Positions 1 to 8,899 are shown, counted from the stretch's first letter. The stretch: 55,910 nt of DNA from an uncultured Muribaculaceae bacterium (GCA_910587355.1 CAJUKF010000012.1:1-55910); one strand, 5' to 3'. Program-made: numbers and translations. The notes: generated by a model from the sequence alone, not told the origin.

Positions 1-21
1 GCTGATTATCAGCGTTGATTG

Positions 22-108
22 CGGAGAGGACGAGATTCGAACTCGTGGTAGGATTGCTCCTACGTCAGTTTAGCAAACTGGTGGTTTCAGCCACTCACCC
101 ACCTCTCC
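22..108 (-). tRNA. tRNA-Ser (anticodon GCU)
   Basis: Read on the minus strand, this 87-base element folds as a class II tRNA. The acceptor stem pairs GGAGAGG with CCTCTCC. The seven-base anticodon loop carries GCT, which reads AGC and AGT serine codons. There is a long variable arm and a T-loop containing GTTCGAATC. The 3' CCA is not encoded, as is common in Bacteroidales, so it would be added after transcription. Confidence 0.96.
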
Positions 109-138
109 AGTAGGCCTGTTGCCTTTGTTTTTGCTCTG

Positions 139-170
139 CAAAGGTATGATGTTTTTTTTGATTGAGCAAA
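139..170 (-). promoter_or_regulatory. Bacteroidetes-type promoter for tRNA-Ser
   Basis: On the minus strand a -33 TTTG (167-170) is separated by 20 bases from a -7 box TACCTTTG (139-146). This matches the Bacteroidetes housekeeping consensus, and the predicted start lies about 25 bases before the tRNA. The tRNA-Leu gene near 37.1 kb has the same -7 sequence and the same 20-base spacing. Confidence 0.75.
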
Positions 171-260
171 TTTTTTTTGTGTTTTTTGTTGCGCTTGTGT
201 CGCAGAGGTGCTTATAGTACGGTTTAATAATTTATGAGACAGCCAATTAAGCAACACCTT

Positions 261-2483
261 TTATTTGAGGGTGAATGGCACTTCAACGGGGTGGTCGGCG
301 GAGGATGGGCCTATGAGGGCTTTGAAGAGGCCCGGGGTGGCACGCCATGTGTGGGTTCGCTCGTCGAAATAGCGGAGGGCGTCGATGCCGATGGTGAATG
401 TCACGTGTCGGGTTTCGCCGGGCGCAAGGGTGATTTTGCAGAAGTCCTTGAGTTCTTTGACGGGACGGGCGAGGACCGGACTTGCTTCGGTGATGTAGAG
501 CTGTACAGTTTCCTTGCCGGGGACATCTCCTGTGTTAGTGACGGGTACGGTGACTGTAATTGTGTCGTCGGGTATGAGGACATCGGATGAGAGTACGGGT
601 TGCCCGTAAGTGAATGCGGTGTAGCTGAGACCGTGGCCAAACGGGAAGAGGGGCGAGATGCCCCGGGTGTCGTGCCAGCGATAGCCTACGAATACACCTT
701 CTTTATAGTGCTGTACGGGGTCGTTGCCTGCGCTTACGTCGGCACCCTTGAAGTCATCTGCAGCGTGTCCGGCAGAGGTACCTTCGATGCCGGGGTATGA
801 TTCGGCACCGAAGTGGTGCGCGGCATTGTCTTCGAGACGACAGGGGAATGTGAAGGGCAGTTTTCCGCTCGGATTGACTTTGCCTGAAATCACATCGGCC
901 ATCGATGGGCCAATCATTGTGCCAAGATACCAGCTCTGGAGCACGGCAGGAACTTTGTCGAGCCACGGCATGGCATAGGCGTTGCCCGAGATATTGGCAA
1001 TGATGATGTTGGGATTGGCTCGGGCGAGTTCTTCAATCAGGCGGTCTTGTCCGAAGGGGAGATTGTACTGATAGCGGTCGGTGGATTCGCAGTCCTGGAA
1101 CGCGTTTTTGTTCAGGCCGCCTATGTAGAGCACGACGTCGGCTTCGCGGGCCATGGCGACAGCCTCGCGGCGGAGGCGGTCGAGTTCGGGCTGCGGTACG
1201 GGGTATTCTTTGTCGTACTCGAAGGGGCCTGTGCGATAGCCGGGGGCGTATTTTACGTCGGGGCCGTAAACCTCGCGGATGGCGTCGAGCGGCGAGAACA
1301 TGTCTTTGACTTTGAGTTCGGACGAGCCGCCGCCTTCGTTGAGGGGCTTGACAGCGTTTTCGCCTACGACAAGAATTTTCATGCCTGGTTCAGGCTTGAG
1401 GGGAAGTATGCCGTCGTTCTTGAGCAGGACGATAGCCTCGTCGCCGATTTCGCGAGCCGCCTGATAATGCGCTTCGGAGCACTGGGAGCCGAAGGGTCGG
1501 TCGGGGTTCATCGATGTACGGAATATGAGGCGGAGTATGTTGCGGGCTTTCTCGTCGACGGTGGAGAGGGGTACTTCGCCGGAGCGGAGCATGGAGAGAT
1601 ACGGGTCGGCGAGATAGTATTCGTTATAGGGGAATTTCGATTCGGTGGTGAGACCGTTGGTAAAGGAACCCATTTCGATGTCGAGGCCGTTGAGGGCGGC
1701 CTCCTTTGTATCATGTGCCCCTCCCCAGTCGGTGATTACGGCACCGTCGAAACCCCACTCATCGCGCAGGATATCTTTGAGCAGCCGACGGTTATGGCAG
1801 CAGTGCTCGCCCCATGCTTTACAGTACGCGCCCATTACGGCCCACGCATGGCCTTGCCGCACGGCTTTTCGGAATGCCGGCAGATATATTTCGTACAGCG
1901 CACGGTCGGAAACCTTTACCTCGATGTTTCCGCGCCATTTCTCCTGATTGTTGAGGGCGAAATGCTTGACACAGGCGGCTACGCCGCAGGACTGAATGCT
2001 CTGAATATACGGCACGGCCATTTCGCCGGTGAGGCATGGGTCTTCGCCCATGTACTCGAAGTTACGGCCGTTGAGGGGCGTGCGGTAAATATTGAGGCCT
2101 GGACCGAGGAGCACATCTTTGTGCCGGTAGCGGGCTTCTTCACCGACGCATTTGCCATAAAGTGCGGCGAGTTCGCGGTTCCATGTCGCCGCGAGGGCCG
2201 TAAGCGCCGGAAAGGCCGTGACAAAGTCGTCGGTATGGTCGGCGTACGCCCAGTCGTTCCAGTTGATTTCGGCACGGATTCCGTGCGGGCCGTCGCTCAT
2301 CATGAGGCCTGGAATGCCGAGGCGCGGCACGCCGGGAGAGAAAAATTTGCCCGAGGCGTGACACATCGCCACTTTTTCTTCCAGTGTCATGCGCGAGAGC
2401 GCATCGTCGATGCGTTGTTCAATATTGCAGTTTTTGTCGAGGTAAACCGGCGTTTCGGTCGGAGCTGCGCCTGTAATGGCCAT
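261..2483 (-). CDS. Glycoside hydrolase family 3 beta-glucosidase
   Basis: This 740-residue protein is a family 3 glycoside hydrolase, which removes terminal beta-linked glucose or related sugars from the non-reducing end. It has the N-terminal barrel (about 20-320), with the family's KHF triplet at 173-175 and the nucleophile aspartate D252 in the ITDWGGAHD motif. The alpha/beta sandwich domain (about 350-590) follows, then a C-terminal fibronectin-III-like domain (about 655-735). No PA14 insert is present. The N-terminus shows no signal peptide, so the enzyme appears cytoplasmic and would act on imported oligosaccharides. It stands alone between tRNA-Ser and a divergent Sel1 gene. Exact sugar specificity cannot be read from the sequence. 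Confidence 0.93.
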   Translation of the reverse strand: MAITGAAPTETPVYLDKNCNIEQRIDDALSRMTLEEKVAMCHASGKFFSPGVPRLGIPGLMMSDGPHGIRAEINWNDWAYADHTDDFVTAFPALTALAATWNRELAALYGKCVGEEARYRHKDVLLGPGLNIYRTPLNGRNFEYMGEDPCLTGEMAVPYIQSIQSCGVAACVKHFALNNQEKWRGNIEVKVSDRALYEIYLPAFRKAVRQGHAWAVMGAYCKAWGEHCCHNRRLLKDILRDEWGFDGAVITDWGGAHDTKEAALNGLDIEMGSFTNGLTTESKFPYNEYYLADPYLSMLRSGEVPLSTVDEKARNILRLIFRTSMNPDRPFGSQCSEAHYQAAREIGDEAIVLLKNDGILPLKPEPGMKILVVGENAVKPLNEGGGSSELKVKDMFSPLDAIREVYGPDVKYAPGYRTGPFEYDKEYPVPQPELDRLRREAVAMAREADVVLYIGGLNKNAFQDCESTDRYQYNLPFGQDRLIEELARANPNIIIANISGNAYAMPWLDKVPAVLQSWYLGTMIGPSMADVISGKVNPSGKLPFTFPCRLEDNAAHHFGAESYPGIEGTSAGHAADDFKGADVSAGNDPVQHYKEGVFVGYRWHDTRGISPLFPFGHGLSYTAFTYGQPVLSSDVLIPDDTITVTVPVTNTGDVPGKETVQLYITEASPVLARPVKELKDFCKITLAPGETRHVTFTIGIDALRYFDERTHTWRATPGLFKALIGPSSADHPVEVPFTLK

Positions 2484-2557
2484 CTGAGAGAAGTTTTATA
2501 AGTTCGGATATAAAAGTAAACGTTTTTGCGGTCTTTATTATTGCAAAATCGCCGTAA

Positions 2558-2589
2558 TTTGGTAATGATGCAAAAATAAGATACATTTG
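2558..2589 (+). promoter_or_regulatory. Promoter of the Sel1-repeat gene
   Basis: A -33 TTTG (2558-2561) and a -7 TACATTTG (2582-2589) are separated by 20 bases. The start codon follows 26 bases later. A minus-strand -7-like box (TATTTTTG, 2571-2578) overlaps it and may serve the divergent GH3 gene, although no matching -33 element was seen for that direction. Confidence 0.65.
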
Positions 2590-2615
2590 CGAAATAAAGC
2601 CTTAAATAATTTGAA

Positions 2616-3230
2616 ATGACTGATTCAAACGCCATAAATCCGCTGCCTTCTGCACAGGTACTTGTCGAGAAAGGATTGCAATATATAAAGAATAAAGAGT
2701 ATGCGCAGGCATATAAGTGTTTTCTTGTCGCGGCAGGCCAAGGCGATGCCGAGGCGCAGTACCGTCTGGCAACATGCTTCTATATGGGCCGGGGCACAGC
2801 GCAGAACTATGAGTCGGCGGCCTCGCTCTATCTCAGAGCGGCCGAGCAGGGATATGCGCCGGCGCAGAATATAATCGGCATACTCTATACCAAAGGCAAG
2901 GGAGTGAAGAGGAGTTATGAGGAATCGGTAAAATGGTTTCTGAGGGCAGCCGAACAGGGGAATGCGTGCGCGTGTAAGAATTTAGGAGAGGCCTTTTTTA
3001 CCGGCACCGGGGTGGAGCGCGATTATGAAGAGGCTGTGAAATGGTATCGCAAGGCTGCCGAGGGTGGAGATGCCGAAGCGCAGTATAATCTCGGGCGTTG
3101 CTACCAGTACGGCTACGGCGTGGAGGCCGATGAAAACGAGGCCGCGGAATGGTTTGCTAAAGCTGCAACAGACACCAGGCTCGACACTGTTCTGCTTCTG
3201 CGGCGGCTGGGTTTCGGGAAAAAGGAATAA
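2616..3230 (+). CDS. Sel1-like repeat protein
   Basis: The 204-residue protein is made of tandem Sel1-like repeats of about 36 residues, a TPR relative that forms a helical solenoid for protein-protein contacts. At least four repeats are visible from about residue 30 to 190, each with the A-x-x-x-Y/L-x-G-x-G pattern (for example around YRLATCFYMGRG and YNLGRCYQYGYG). There is no signal peptide or membrane segment, so a cytoplasmic adaptor role is likely. It has its own promoter and lies 200 bases before the kinase operon. Whether it works with that operon is unknown. Confidence 0.9.
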   Translation: MTDSNAINPLPSAQVLVEKGLQYIKNKEYAQAYKCFLVAAGQGDAEAQYRLATCFYMGRGTAQNYESAASLYLRAAEQGYAPAQNIIGILYTKGKGVKRSYEESVKWFLRAAEQGNACACKNLGEAFFTGTGVERDYEEAVKWYRKAAEGGDAEAQYNLGRCYQYGYGVEADENEAAEWFAKAATDTRLDTVLLLRRLGFGKKE

Positions 3231-3246
3231 AATTCCCCAAAAAAAC

Positions 3247-3359
3247 GAAAGAAACAGGGTGTGTGCGCATTCTCTTTTATTGAGCGATAATCAGAGTTTT
3301 TAATAAAAAATCATATAAAATGAAAGAAAACCTACATGTGCGCACTCTCTTTTTTTGAG
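3247..3359 (+). repeat. Two direct repeats upstream of the kinase operon
   Basis: Two 38-base copies, 3247-3284 and 3322-3359, lie exactly 75 bases apart. Each begins GAAAGAAA and ends with a 23-base block reading TGTGCGCA, then a pyrimidine run, then TTGAG; that block differs at only two positions. The centre of the repeat is diverged. The second copy covers the -33 box of the operon promoter, so the pair could be regulator sites or a duplicated promoter region. Confidence 0.7.
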
Positions 3360-3384
3360 ATGACAGATAAATGTCTTAAATTTG
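3354..3384 (+). promoter_or_regulatory. Promoter of the TerY-P-like operon
   Basis: TTTG (3354-3357), a 19-base spacer and TAAATTTG (3377-3384) match the Bacteroidetes consensus. The predicted transcript start is about 40 bases before the first gene at 3431. No other clear promoter was seen before 12991, in keeping with one transcript for ten genes. Confidence 0.75.
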
Positions 3385-3430
3385 CGACATTCTCACGGTT
3401 TCATCATCTTAAAAACCAATCAATCATTAC

Positions 3431-3802
3431 ATGCCATTTCCAGACCTAAAAACTATTGCCGTTGTCATTCCGGCCTACTGCCATAAGAACGGCGCATTAT
3501 TCGGAATCCGTACCGAGCGCTTACGTCCGCGCCATTGGGTGCAGACCTGGACATTCAGGCTCAGTGCTGCCACCGCGGAGCGCGAGCATTACACCGACAA
3601 CAAAGTTGACGGCACTATTGATATGGCCGCAGAGTATCCCGGCTGTCCTTATTGCGGCAATATGGGGTGGTATGTATGCCCAAAGTGTGACCGGATAATA
3701 TGCCACGACGGCAGCAATACGGGTCAGTGTCCTCTGTGCGGATGCAAAATCTCCAGCTTCGTAGAGGGCGACAACTGGAATCTCAACGGAACAGAACATT
3801 AA
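3431..3802 (+). CDS. TerY-C-like zinc-binding protein
   Basis: The 123-residue protein has a C-terminal metal-binding region with paired cysteines: CPYC (about 72-75), CPKC (about 83-86), C90, and CPLC followed by C103. The order of features (an N-terminal CHKNG and FGIR block, a WVQTWTF strand, then YPGCPYCG) resembles the TerY-C domain usually fused to the end of VWA TerY proteins. Here it is a separate first gene, followed 23 bases later by the kinase. It probably serves as a metal-dependent docking or sensing subunit for the VWA and kinase proteins. The family assignment is from memory of the motif layout; the direct role is inference. Confidence 0.7.
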   Translation: MPFPDLKTIAVVIPAYCHKNGALFGIRTERLRPRHWVQTWTFRLSAATAEREHYTDNKVDGTIDMAAEYPGCPYCGNMGWYVCPKCDRIICHDGSNTGQCPLCGCKISSFVEGDNWNLNGTEH

Positions 3803-3825
3803 TTCACTGCTAAAAACTTCAGATT

Positions 3826-5124
3826 ATGGCAAAAGACTTAAATGCAGGGCAGAAAATCAAACTCAGTGACGGAAGCAGCGTCAGCGTGAAGAAAAAACTC
3901 GGCGAAGGCGGCCAGGGCGCTGTATATATCGTGGAGAACTCTGCCAGCGAAAAATACGCGCTCAAGTGGTATACGGCATCGTTTCTGGTTGACAATGATG
4001 ATTTCTACCGCAATCTGAGTGAGATAGCTCAACGGAATCCCCCAGCAGACAACTTTATCTGGCCTAAAAAGCTTGCCATAAAGCAGCTCGGAAGCTATGG
4101 CTATATAATGGATTTGCGACCGGATGGCTATAATGAACTTGGTGATTTCTTCCGTGTCTCCCTGCATCCCGAAGCCCGATTCCCGAACCGGCAGGTACAA
4201 ATCAATGCGGCGCTCGGCATAGTGAATGCTTTCCGCCGTCTGCATGCGGTGGGTCTGTGCTACAAGGACCTCAACGACGGCAACTTTTTCATCAATCCCC
4301 GGAACGGTAAGGTGCTGATTTGTGACAACGACAATGTGACAGCCAATAATGTAAAAAGTGTAATCGGCGGCAAGGCCCGGTATATGGCTGCGGAAGTCGT
4401 GGAAGGGCAGGCTCCCAATATCCAGTCCGACATCTTCTCGCTGGCTATAATACTCTACCGTATATTCATGATAGACCATCCTTTCGAGGGACAGAATACA
4501 CTCAAAAGATGCCTCACTGAGGATATGCAGAAAAAAGTGTACGGAAAGGAGATGGTTTTATGTTTTGACCCAACGGTAGATATCAACCGTCCCGACAAGA
4601 AAAACCATACGAACTCGATATACAACTGGAGCGCCGCGCCTAAAGAAATGCGCGATATATTCGTAAAAGCCCTCGGCCGCAAAGCGGTGGTGTATCCGGG
4701 CGAACGTGTCAGCGAACTTGAATGGAAGAAACTGCTGCTTAAGATGCGGGCATCGATTCTGTGCTGTCCGACGGGCAAGCATGACCTCATAGCCGATGCC
4801 ACTACTGTGCAGTGTCCGCGTTGCAAGGCTCCGATGAAGATAAGCGGCACTCCGGCGATACGTTTTGCCGATTTCGATTATCTGATTACTCCGGGCAAAA
4901 TTTTCTTTATAAACGATGAACTCAAGTATAAAGGTAAAGGAGTCGTCTATGAGCATAATGGTGTGAAGGAGACAGCCCTTAAGAACTGTTCCGGCTCGAC
5001 GTGGCTTCTCACCACACCGTCGGGACGCCCCAAGGACATCAAGGATGGCGAGATATTTCCTCTCCGCAGCGGCATGGAGATACTTTTCGACGCTACCACC
5101 AGATATCAGATAATAATCAAGTGA
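3826..5124 (+). CDS. Ser/Thr protein kinase with zinc ribbon and C-terminal beta domain
   Basis: This 432-residue eukaryotic-like kinase shows the glycine loop LGEGGQGAVY (25-34), the ATP lysine in ALKWY (K47), a catalytic loop YKDLNDGNFF (D148, N153) and DND (167-169) in place of DFG. It also has a substrate-loop RYMAAE and an alpha-F SDIFSLAI. A zinc ribbon follows (cysteine pairs near 312-313 and 329-332). Then comes a beta-rich tail (about 345-432) that could be FHA-like. It has no membrane segment, so it is cytoplasmic. Together with the PP2C phosphatase and VWA genes downstream it forms a kinase/phosphatase/VWA triad of TerY-P type. Its targets are unknown; the VWA and Ig-like proteins of the operon are candidates. 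Confidence 0.88.
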   Translation: MAKDLNAGQKIKLSDGSSVSVKKKLGEGGQGAVYIVENSASEKYALKWYTASFLVDNDDFYRNLSEIAQRNPPADNFIWPKKLAIKQLGSYGYIMDLRPDGYNELGDFFRVSLHPEARFPNRQVQINAALGIVNAFRRLHAVGLCYKDLNDGNFFINPRNGKVLICDNDNVTANNVKSVIGGKARYMAAEVVEGQAPNIQSDIFSLAIILYRIFMIDHPFEGQNTLKRCLTEDMQKKVYGKEMVLCFDPTVDINRPDKKNHTNSIYNWSAAPKEMRDIFVKALGRKAVVYPGERVSELEWKKLLLKMRASILCCPTGKHDLIADATTVQCPRCKAPMKISGTPAIRFADFDYLITPGKIFFINDELKYKGKGVVYEHNGVKETALKNCSGSTWLLTTPSGRPKDIKDGEIFPLRSGMEILFDATTRYQIIIK

Positions 5125-5130
5125 GGATTT

Positions 5131-6075
5131 ATGAACCAGACTACTGATAATCGTATCCGGATTCCGCTTATCGAGTACTTCGAGGAGTGCAGGACGCTGC
5201 TGCGTGCGAGCGTGCGGGCACTTGTGGCTATGCGACTGCTCGATTTATACATACGGGAACTGCCTGGACGCAGGAGGGTGCTGATAAATCCTGCCACATA
5301 TGAGCTTTCATTGTCGGATACGGAAGAAACGCTGTGGCACGCATCAGCTTTCGAGGCTCCCGAGGGCTCTCCGTGGCACCCGCAGGGATATGCGGCCGCA
5401 GTGTATGTCTCACTGATTTTCACCGGTACGCATCCTTATAAAGGACGCCGCTATTACGAGAGTGCGATATTGGATGAAACACTTCTGCGCAGACTCTTTG
5501 TGGAGCAGCCCGAGTATGTGCTGGCATCGAACAGTATGGCTGCGAATGCGCCGCTGTCGTATGCTCAGCCTCATGTGGGTCAGCTGTTCAACTCACTTCC
5601 GCAGGAATGGCGAGCAACGCTGAAAGAGGTGTTCGGTACGTCGGGTAAAGTATGGTTTCCGGCGCATGATGATTTGCCGACTTCCCTACAGATGCTCCGG
5701 GAGCAGTTATGGGCCCTTTACTCAATGATTTCAACCGACGAGTCGGTCTCCATACAGATAGAAGGCTGTCCGCTCATCCTTTCAGATGGGAAACAGATTG
5801 CTTTGCCATCGACGCTGGAGGTTATAGGCAAGTGCGAGGTCAAAAAGTCGTCACGCACAGGAACCAGCCTTTTGGTAGTGCAGAATAAATCAGGCCGTCC
5901 TTGGAAACGGGTCGTTATCGGAGATGTCAATTTCCAATGTGAAAGAGAATCCGATGTGAACCCCGGTGAATTCCTTACCCTTAAGCCGGGCATAAATATC
6001 GAAAAAGACGAATTCGACGGTATTACGATAACAGTTAAGCCCGGTATTAAAACAGAATCAATCAACAACCAATAA
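5131..6075 (+). CDS. Pseudokinase-like paralogue of the upstream kinase
   Basis: The 314-residue protein is not obviously recognisable alone, but it parallels the C-lobe and tail of the preceding kinase. Its RVLINPATYELSLSD stretch matches the kinase region carrying INPRNGKVLICDNDN. GYAAAVYVSLIFTGTHPYKG matches the alpha-F and following helix. The WRATLKEVFG block matches MRDIFVKALG, and a beta-rich tail (about 205-310) matches the kinase tail. The glycine loop, ATP lysine, KDL-N and DND residues are all absent and there is no N-lobe, so it should not be catalytic. It starts six bases after the kinase stop. It is most likely a regulatory pseudokinase or scaffold for the kinase. Homology was judged by eye only. 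Confidence 0.6.
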   Translation: MNQTTDNRIRIPLIEYFEECRTLLRASVRALVAMRLLDLYIRELPGRRRVLINPATYELSLSDTEETLWHASAFEAPEGSPWHPQGYAAAVYVSLIFTGTHPYKGRRYYESAILDETLLRRLFVEQPEYVLASNSMAANAPLSYAQPHVGQLFNSLPQEWRATLKEVFGTSGKVWFPAHDDLPTSLQMLREQLWALYSMISTDESVSIQIEGCPLILSDGKQIALPSTLEVIGKCEVKKSSRTGTSLLVVQNKSGRPWKRVVIGDVNFQCERESDVNPGEFLTLKPGINIEKDEFDGITITVKPGIKTESINNQ

Positions 6076-6087
6076 ATACTTACTATT

Positions 6088-6891
6088 ATGAACGAAGAAA
6101 AAGAGGACCTTTTCGCTGAACTTGATAACGAACCCCTGCCTGTGAAGGATGCGGTGCGACGTGTTATGAACCTTTACTATCTCATCGATACCTCCGGGTC
6201 AATGTCGGGCTCGCGTATCGAGAGCATCAATCAGGTGATGCCCGAGGTAGTGCAACTTGTGGCCGACATCAGCAACAGCAACAACGACACCGCAGAAATC
6301 AAGGTAAACGCACTCTGCTTCAGCACAGGCTCGCACTGGATGTACAGCAAACCGCTTGCCGCCAACGATTTCAAATGGATTGACTGCAAGGCCGGAGGCG
6401 TCACAGACCTCGGTCACGCATGCGAGAATCTTGAGAAACATCTCCACAGAACCGAAGACCTCGGGTCAGAGCAGGGACACTTTGCACCTGCGGTGATTCT
6501 CCTATCCGATGGTGCTCCTAACGACAACTTCGAAAAGGGGTATAAAAAGCTCTCGGAGAACCCCTGGTTCAAGAGCGCTGCGAAAATCGCTATTGCCATA
6601 GGTACTGAAGTCGACAATAAGGTGCTCTGCAAATTTGTGGGCGAGGATGCGGCCAAAGAAGCCGTGCTTACGGTTCACGATGCACAGTCACTCAAAGACA
6701 TCATACGTCTTGTATCCTGTTCTGTAAGCCGTCATGGCTCTGCCCCTGTATCTACAGACAACAAGAGCCAGGAAGAACTCCTTGTGGAGGATATCAAGAG
6801 CGGTCTCAAGGACATGCCTAATGAAACCACTTATGACAAGGCACAGGACGTGATTGATGTCAAGCCACTCGGTGATGACCTTTTCGACTGA
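6088..6891 (+). CDS. VWA-domain protein, TerY type
   Basis: The 267-residue protein carries a von Willebrand A domain with a full metal-ion-dependent adhesion site: DTSGSMSG (D34, S36, S38), a threonine in GGVTDLGHA and an aspartate in LLSDGAPND. This is the TerY pattern of Ter-type stress loci, where the VWA domain binds protein partners through a metal ion. It is soluble, without signal peptide. The acidic tail (from about 230) lacks the usual fused TerY-C domain, which is instead supplied by the separate gene at 3431. It sits 12 bases after the pseudokinase gene and four codons before a second, degenerate VWA gene. Confidence 0.88.
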   Translation: MNEEKEDLFAELDNEPLPVKDAVRRVMNLYYLIDTSGSMSGSRIESINQVMPEVVQLVADISNSNNDTAEIKVNALCFSTGSHWMYSKPLAANDFKWIDCKAGGVTDLGHACENLEKHLHRTEDLGSEQGHFAPAVILLSDGAPNDNFEKGYKKLSENPWFKSAAKIAIAIGTEVDNKVLCKFVGEDAAKEAVLTVHDAQSLKDIIRLVSCSVSRHGSAPVSTDNKSQEELLVEDIKSGLKDMPNETTYDKAQDVIDVKPLGDDLFD

Positions 6892-6909
6892 TAATTGAGT
6901 TTCCATAAT

Positions 6910-7542
6910 ATGATTCCCTCCGATATCCTGTTTGTATGCGAGTGCTCGCCGGCCCTGCGGACCGGCACCACCACGTGTGAATCAATGCGCATGGCGGCCG
7001 AAGAGCTCGTAAGCGAGCTTCCGCAGGGATGTCGGGTGGGAATCCTCAATTACTCCAATACCCCCGGCACAGTGAAGTGGGTGTGGCATCCGTCGGATTT
7101 CGATGTCAGGCAAATGTTCGATTTCACATGCGGAATGCCAAACCTATATCATGCGCTCTCCGAGTTGCCCCGGATATGCGCAGACAGTCCGCATGTTATA
7201 GTGATAGTGCTCACATTCTGCGGCGCGTCCGACAATTCGATTATGCTTACTAAAGAAACGGCGGATTTTCTGCGCAACCGTTGTACAGGCGCGGTAGTCT
7301 ACGGACTCGACAGCCCGCAGTGCAACATGCTGGCGTTTCCGGTAGACAACAGCGCGACATTTCAGGCAGGCAAGGTAGCAGACAGTGACCGTCTGCGCAT
7401 GTTTATAAAGGCAATCCTCAGCCGAGAATTTATGCCGGACCCCGAAACGCGCATATCCGAACAAACTGCAGGTACTTCCGCCGAAAAGCCGGCAACAAAA
7501 AAACAGGAACATACATCTCACGAAGAAGACCCCTTTGCCTGA
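6910..7542 (+). CDS. Degenerate VWA-like protein
   Basis: The protein (210 residues from the ATG at 6910) has the alternating strand-helix layout of a VWA domain: SDILFVCECSPALRTG at the first strand, CRVGILNYS, then HVIVIVLTFCG. The metal site is damaged: the DxSxS position reads CECSP, and the LSDG aspartate becomes TFCG. It probably partners the intact VWA protein encoded just before. The C-terminal 45 residues are polar and Lys/Glu/Thr-rich. An in-frame TTG at 6895 would add five residues, but ATG 6910 is the more likely start. No enzyme motif is visible. Confidence 0.65.
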   Translation: MIPSDILFVCECSPALRTGTTTCESMRMAAEELVSELPQGCRVGILNYSNTPGTVKWVWHPSDFDVRQMFDFTCGMPNLYHALSELPRICADSPHVIVIVLTFCGASDNSIMLTKETADFLRNRCTGAVVYGLDSPQCNMLAFPVDNSATFQAGKVADSDRLRMFIKAILSREFMPDPETRISEQTAGTSAEKPATKKQEHTSHEEDPFA

Positions 7543-7570
7543 ACTCTCCTTAACAATCAAACAATAAAGC

Positions 7571-8899
7571 ATGAATACCCAAGTACTTTCCTTGCAGCGC
7601 CAAGGCGCAAGTCATATAAAAAAAGGTCTTGTCTGTCAGGATAACGCCGGCAGCCGCCAGCTTGACGACGGCACAATACTTCTCGCCCTCTCGGACGGAC
7701 ATGGCAGCCGTCCGCATTTCCGCAGCGACCGAGGCTCGCGGATAGCAGTCGAGACGGCCCTGGAAGTGCTTGAAGAATTTGCCGGACATTTCAATGTGTG
7801 TATGCTTCCGGGCGTAGGATGCACCGCTCTGCAACAAGGTACGCTGACTGAATTTCCGAATCCCCGGTCTCCCGAAGCTGACAATATCTTCCGTCATATG
7901 GGCGCGGCAATTCTCTACCGCTGGGAGCGCAAGGTGGTGAAAGACTGGCTTGAAAATAAACTTACAGAGGAAGAACGCGCATTGCTGAAGCCTGACGAAC
8001 TTGCCGAACTCGAGAAAGGAGTGCGGCATAAAATACTCCGCACGTACGGCTGTACTCTTCAGGCGGCCATACGCACCGACTCTTACTGGCTGGCTCTACA
8101 ACTCGGCGACGGCAAGATTGTCGCGGCCCGCAAAGACGGCTCAATATACGAGCCGGTCCCCTGGGATAAAGATTGCTTCCAGAATGTCACCACATCGATT
8201 TGTGATATCTCCGCAGCCGAATTCCGTTATTGCTACAGCGTAGATTCGGATGAGGCCTCGGCGCTCTTCCTTGCATCGGATGGCATGGACGATTCATTTC
8301 CCACGGCTCAGGACCTTTATTCATGCTACGGCATAAATTTCCTCGGACGAATCAACTATAACGGGTGGGACTATTTCTCGCAGAATGTGGATAAGCTCCT
8401 CGACCGTTATTCGCAGTATTACAGCGGCGATGATATGTCGCTGGCCTGCTGGATTGACCTTGATGCAATCGGGGGCATGATGCGTCGTATTCTTAATGAC
8501 AAGCGGGCTCTCTGTCTGAAAAAAATTGATTCGATAGAGAATCAGTTGAGAAAACTCTCCGACCAGAAAACTCAGCTTGAAAGGCAAAAATGTGAGATTG
8601 AGCGCCATAAGAGCGTGAATGCGAGTGTCAAGAGTTTCTTCGAGTTGATTTTAGGCAGATTGAAAAATTCGCCTGATGATATTACATCGGAAATCACGAA
8701 TACGCTTGACGGCGTAAAGAAAGACAACGCCCGCAATGAAGAGAATATCCGTCAGCGCGACACGGAACTGATGCGTATCGGAATAGAAATCAAAACACGT
8801 GTGGAGGGAATTGAGAAACTGCAGCGCAGTCTTGACAGTCTGAAGAGAGAACTCGCTTCGGTTGAGGATTATATTTCAAAACTCGACGATAATACATGA
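7571..8899 (+). CDS. PP2C-type protein phosphatase with coiled-coil tail
   Basis: This 442-residue protein is a PPM/PP2C metal-dependent phosphatase. Metal-binding acids are seen in QDN (D24), LSDGHGS (D42), LASDGMDD and SGDDMS. Residues 1-295 form the phosphatase. The rest (about 315-440) is a long charged coiled coil with heptads around QLRKLSDQKTQLERQK and KLQRSLDSLKRELASVE. It would reverse phosphorylation by the operon's kinase. The coiled coil may tie it to the other coiled-coil protein of the operon (11453-12991). Its stop overlaps the next start as ATGA. Confidence 0.88.
   Translation: MNTQVLSLQRQGASHIKKGLVCQDNAGSRQLDDGTILLALSDGHGSRPHFRSDRGSRIAVETALEVLEEFAGHFNVCMLPGVGCTALQQGTLTEFPNPRSPEADNIFRHMGAAILYRWERKVVKDWLENKLTEEERALLKPDELAELEKGVRHKILRTYGCTLQAAIRTDSYWLALQLGDGKIVAARKDGSIYEPVPWDKDCFQNVTTSICDISAAEFRYCYSVDSDEASALFLASDGMDDSFPTAQDLYSCYGINFLGRINYNGWDYFSQNVDKLLDRYSQYYSGDDMSLACWIDLDAIGGMMRRILNDKRALCLKKIDSIENQLRKLSDQKTQLERQKCEIERHKSVNASVKSFFELILGRLKNSPDDITSEITNTLDGVKKDNARNEENIRQRDTELMRIGIEIKTRVEGIEKLQRSLDSLKRELASVEDYISKLDDNT

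Noticed and set aside
1047..2501. 484-codon plus-strand open frame
   Set aside because: It is the antisense of the GH3 gene; the minus-strand protein shows full family motifs, while this frame has none and lacks domain character.
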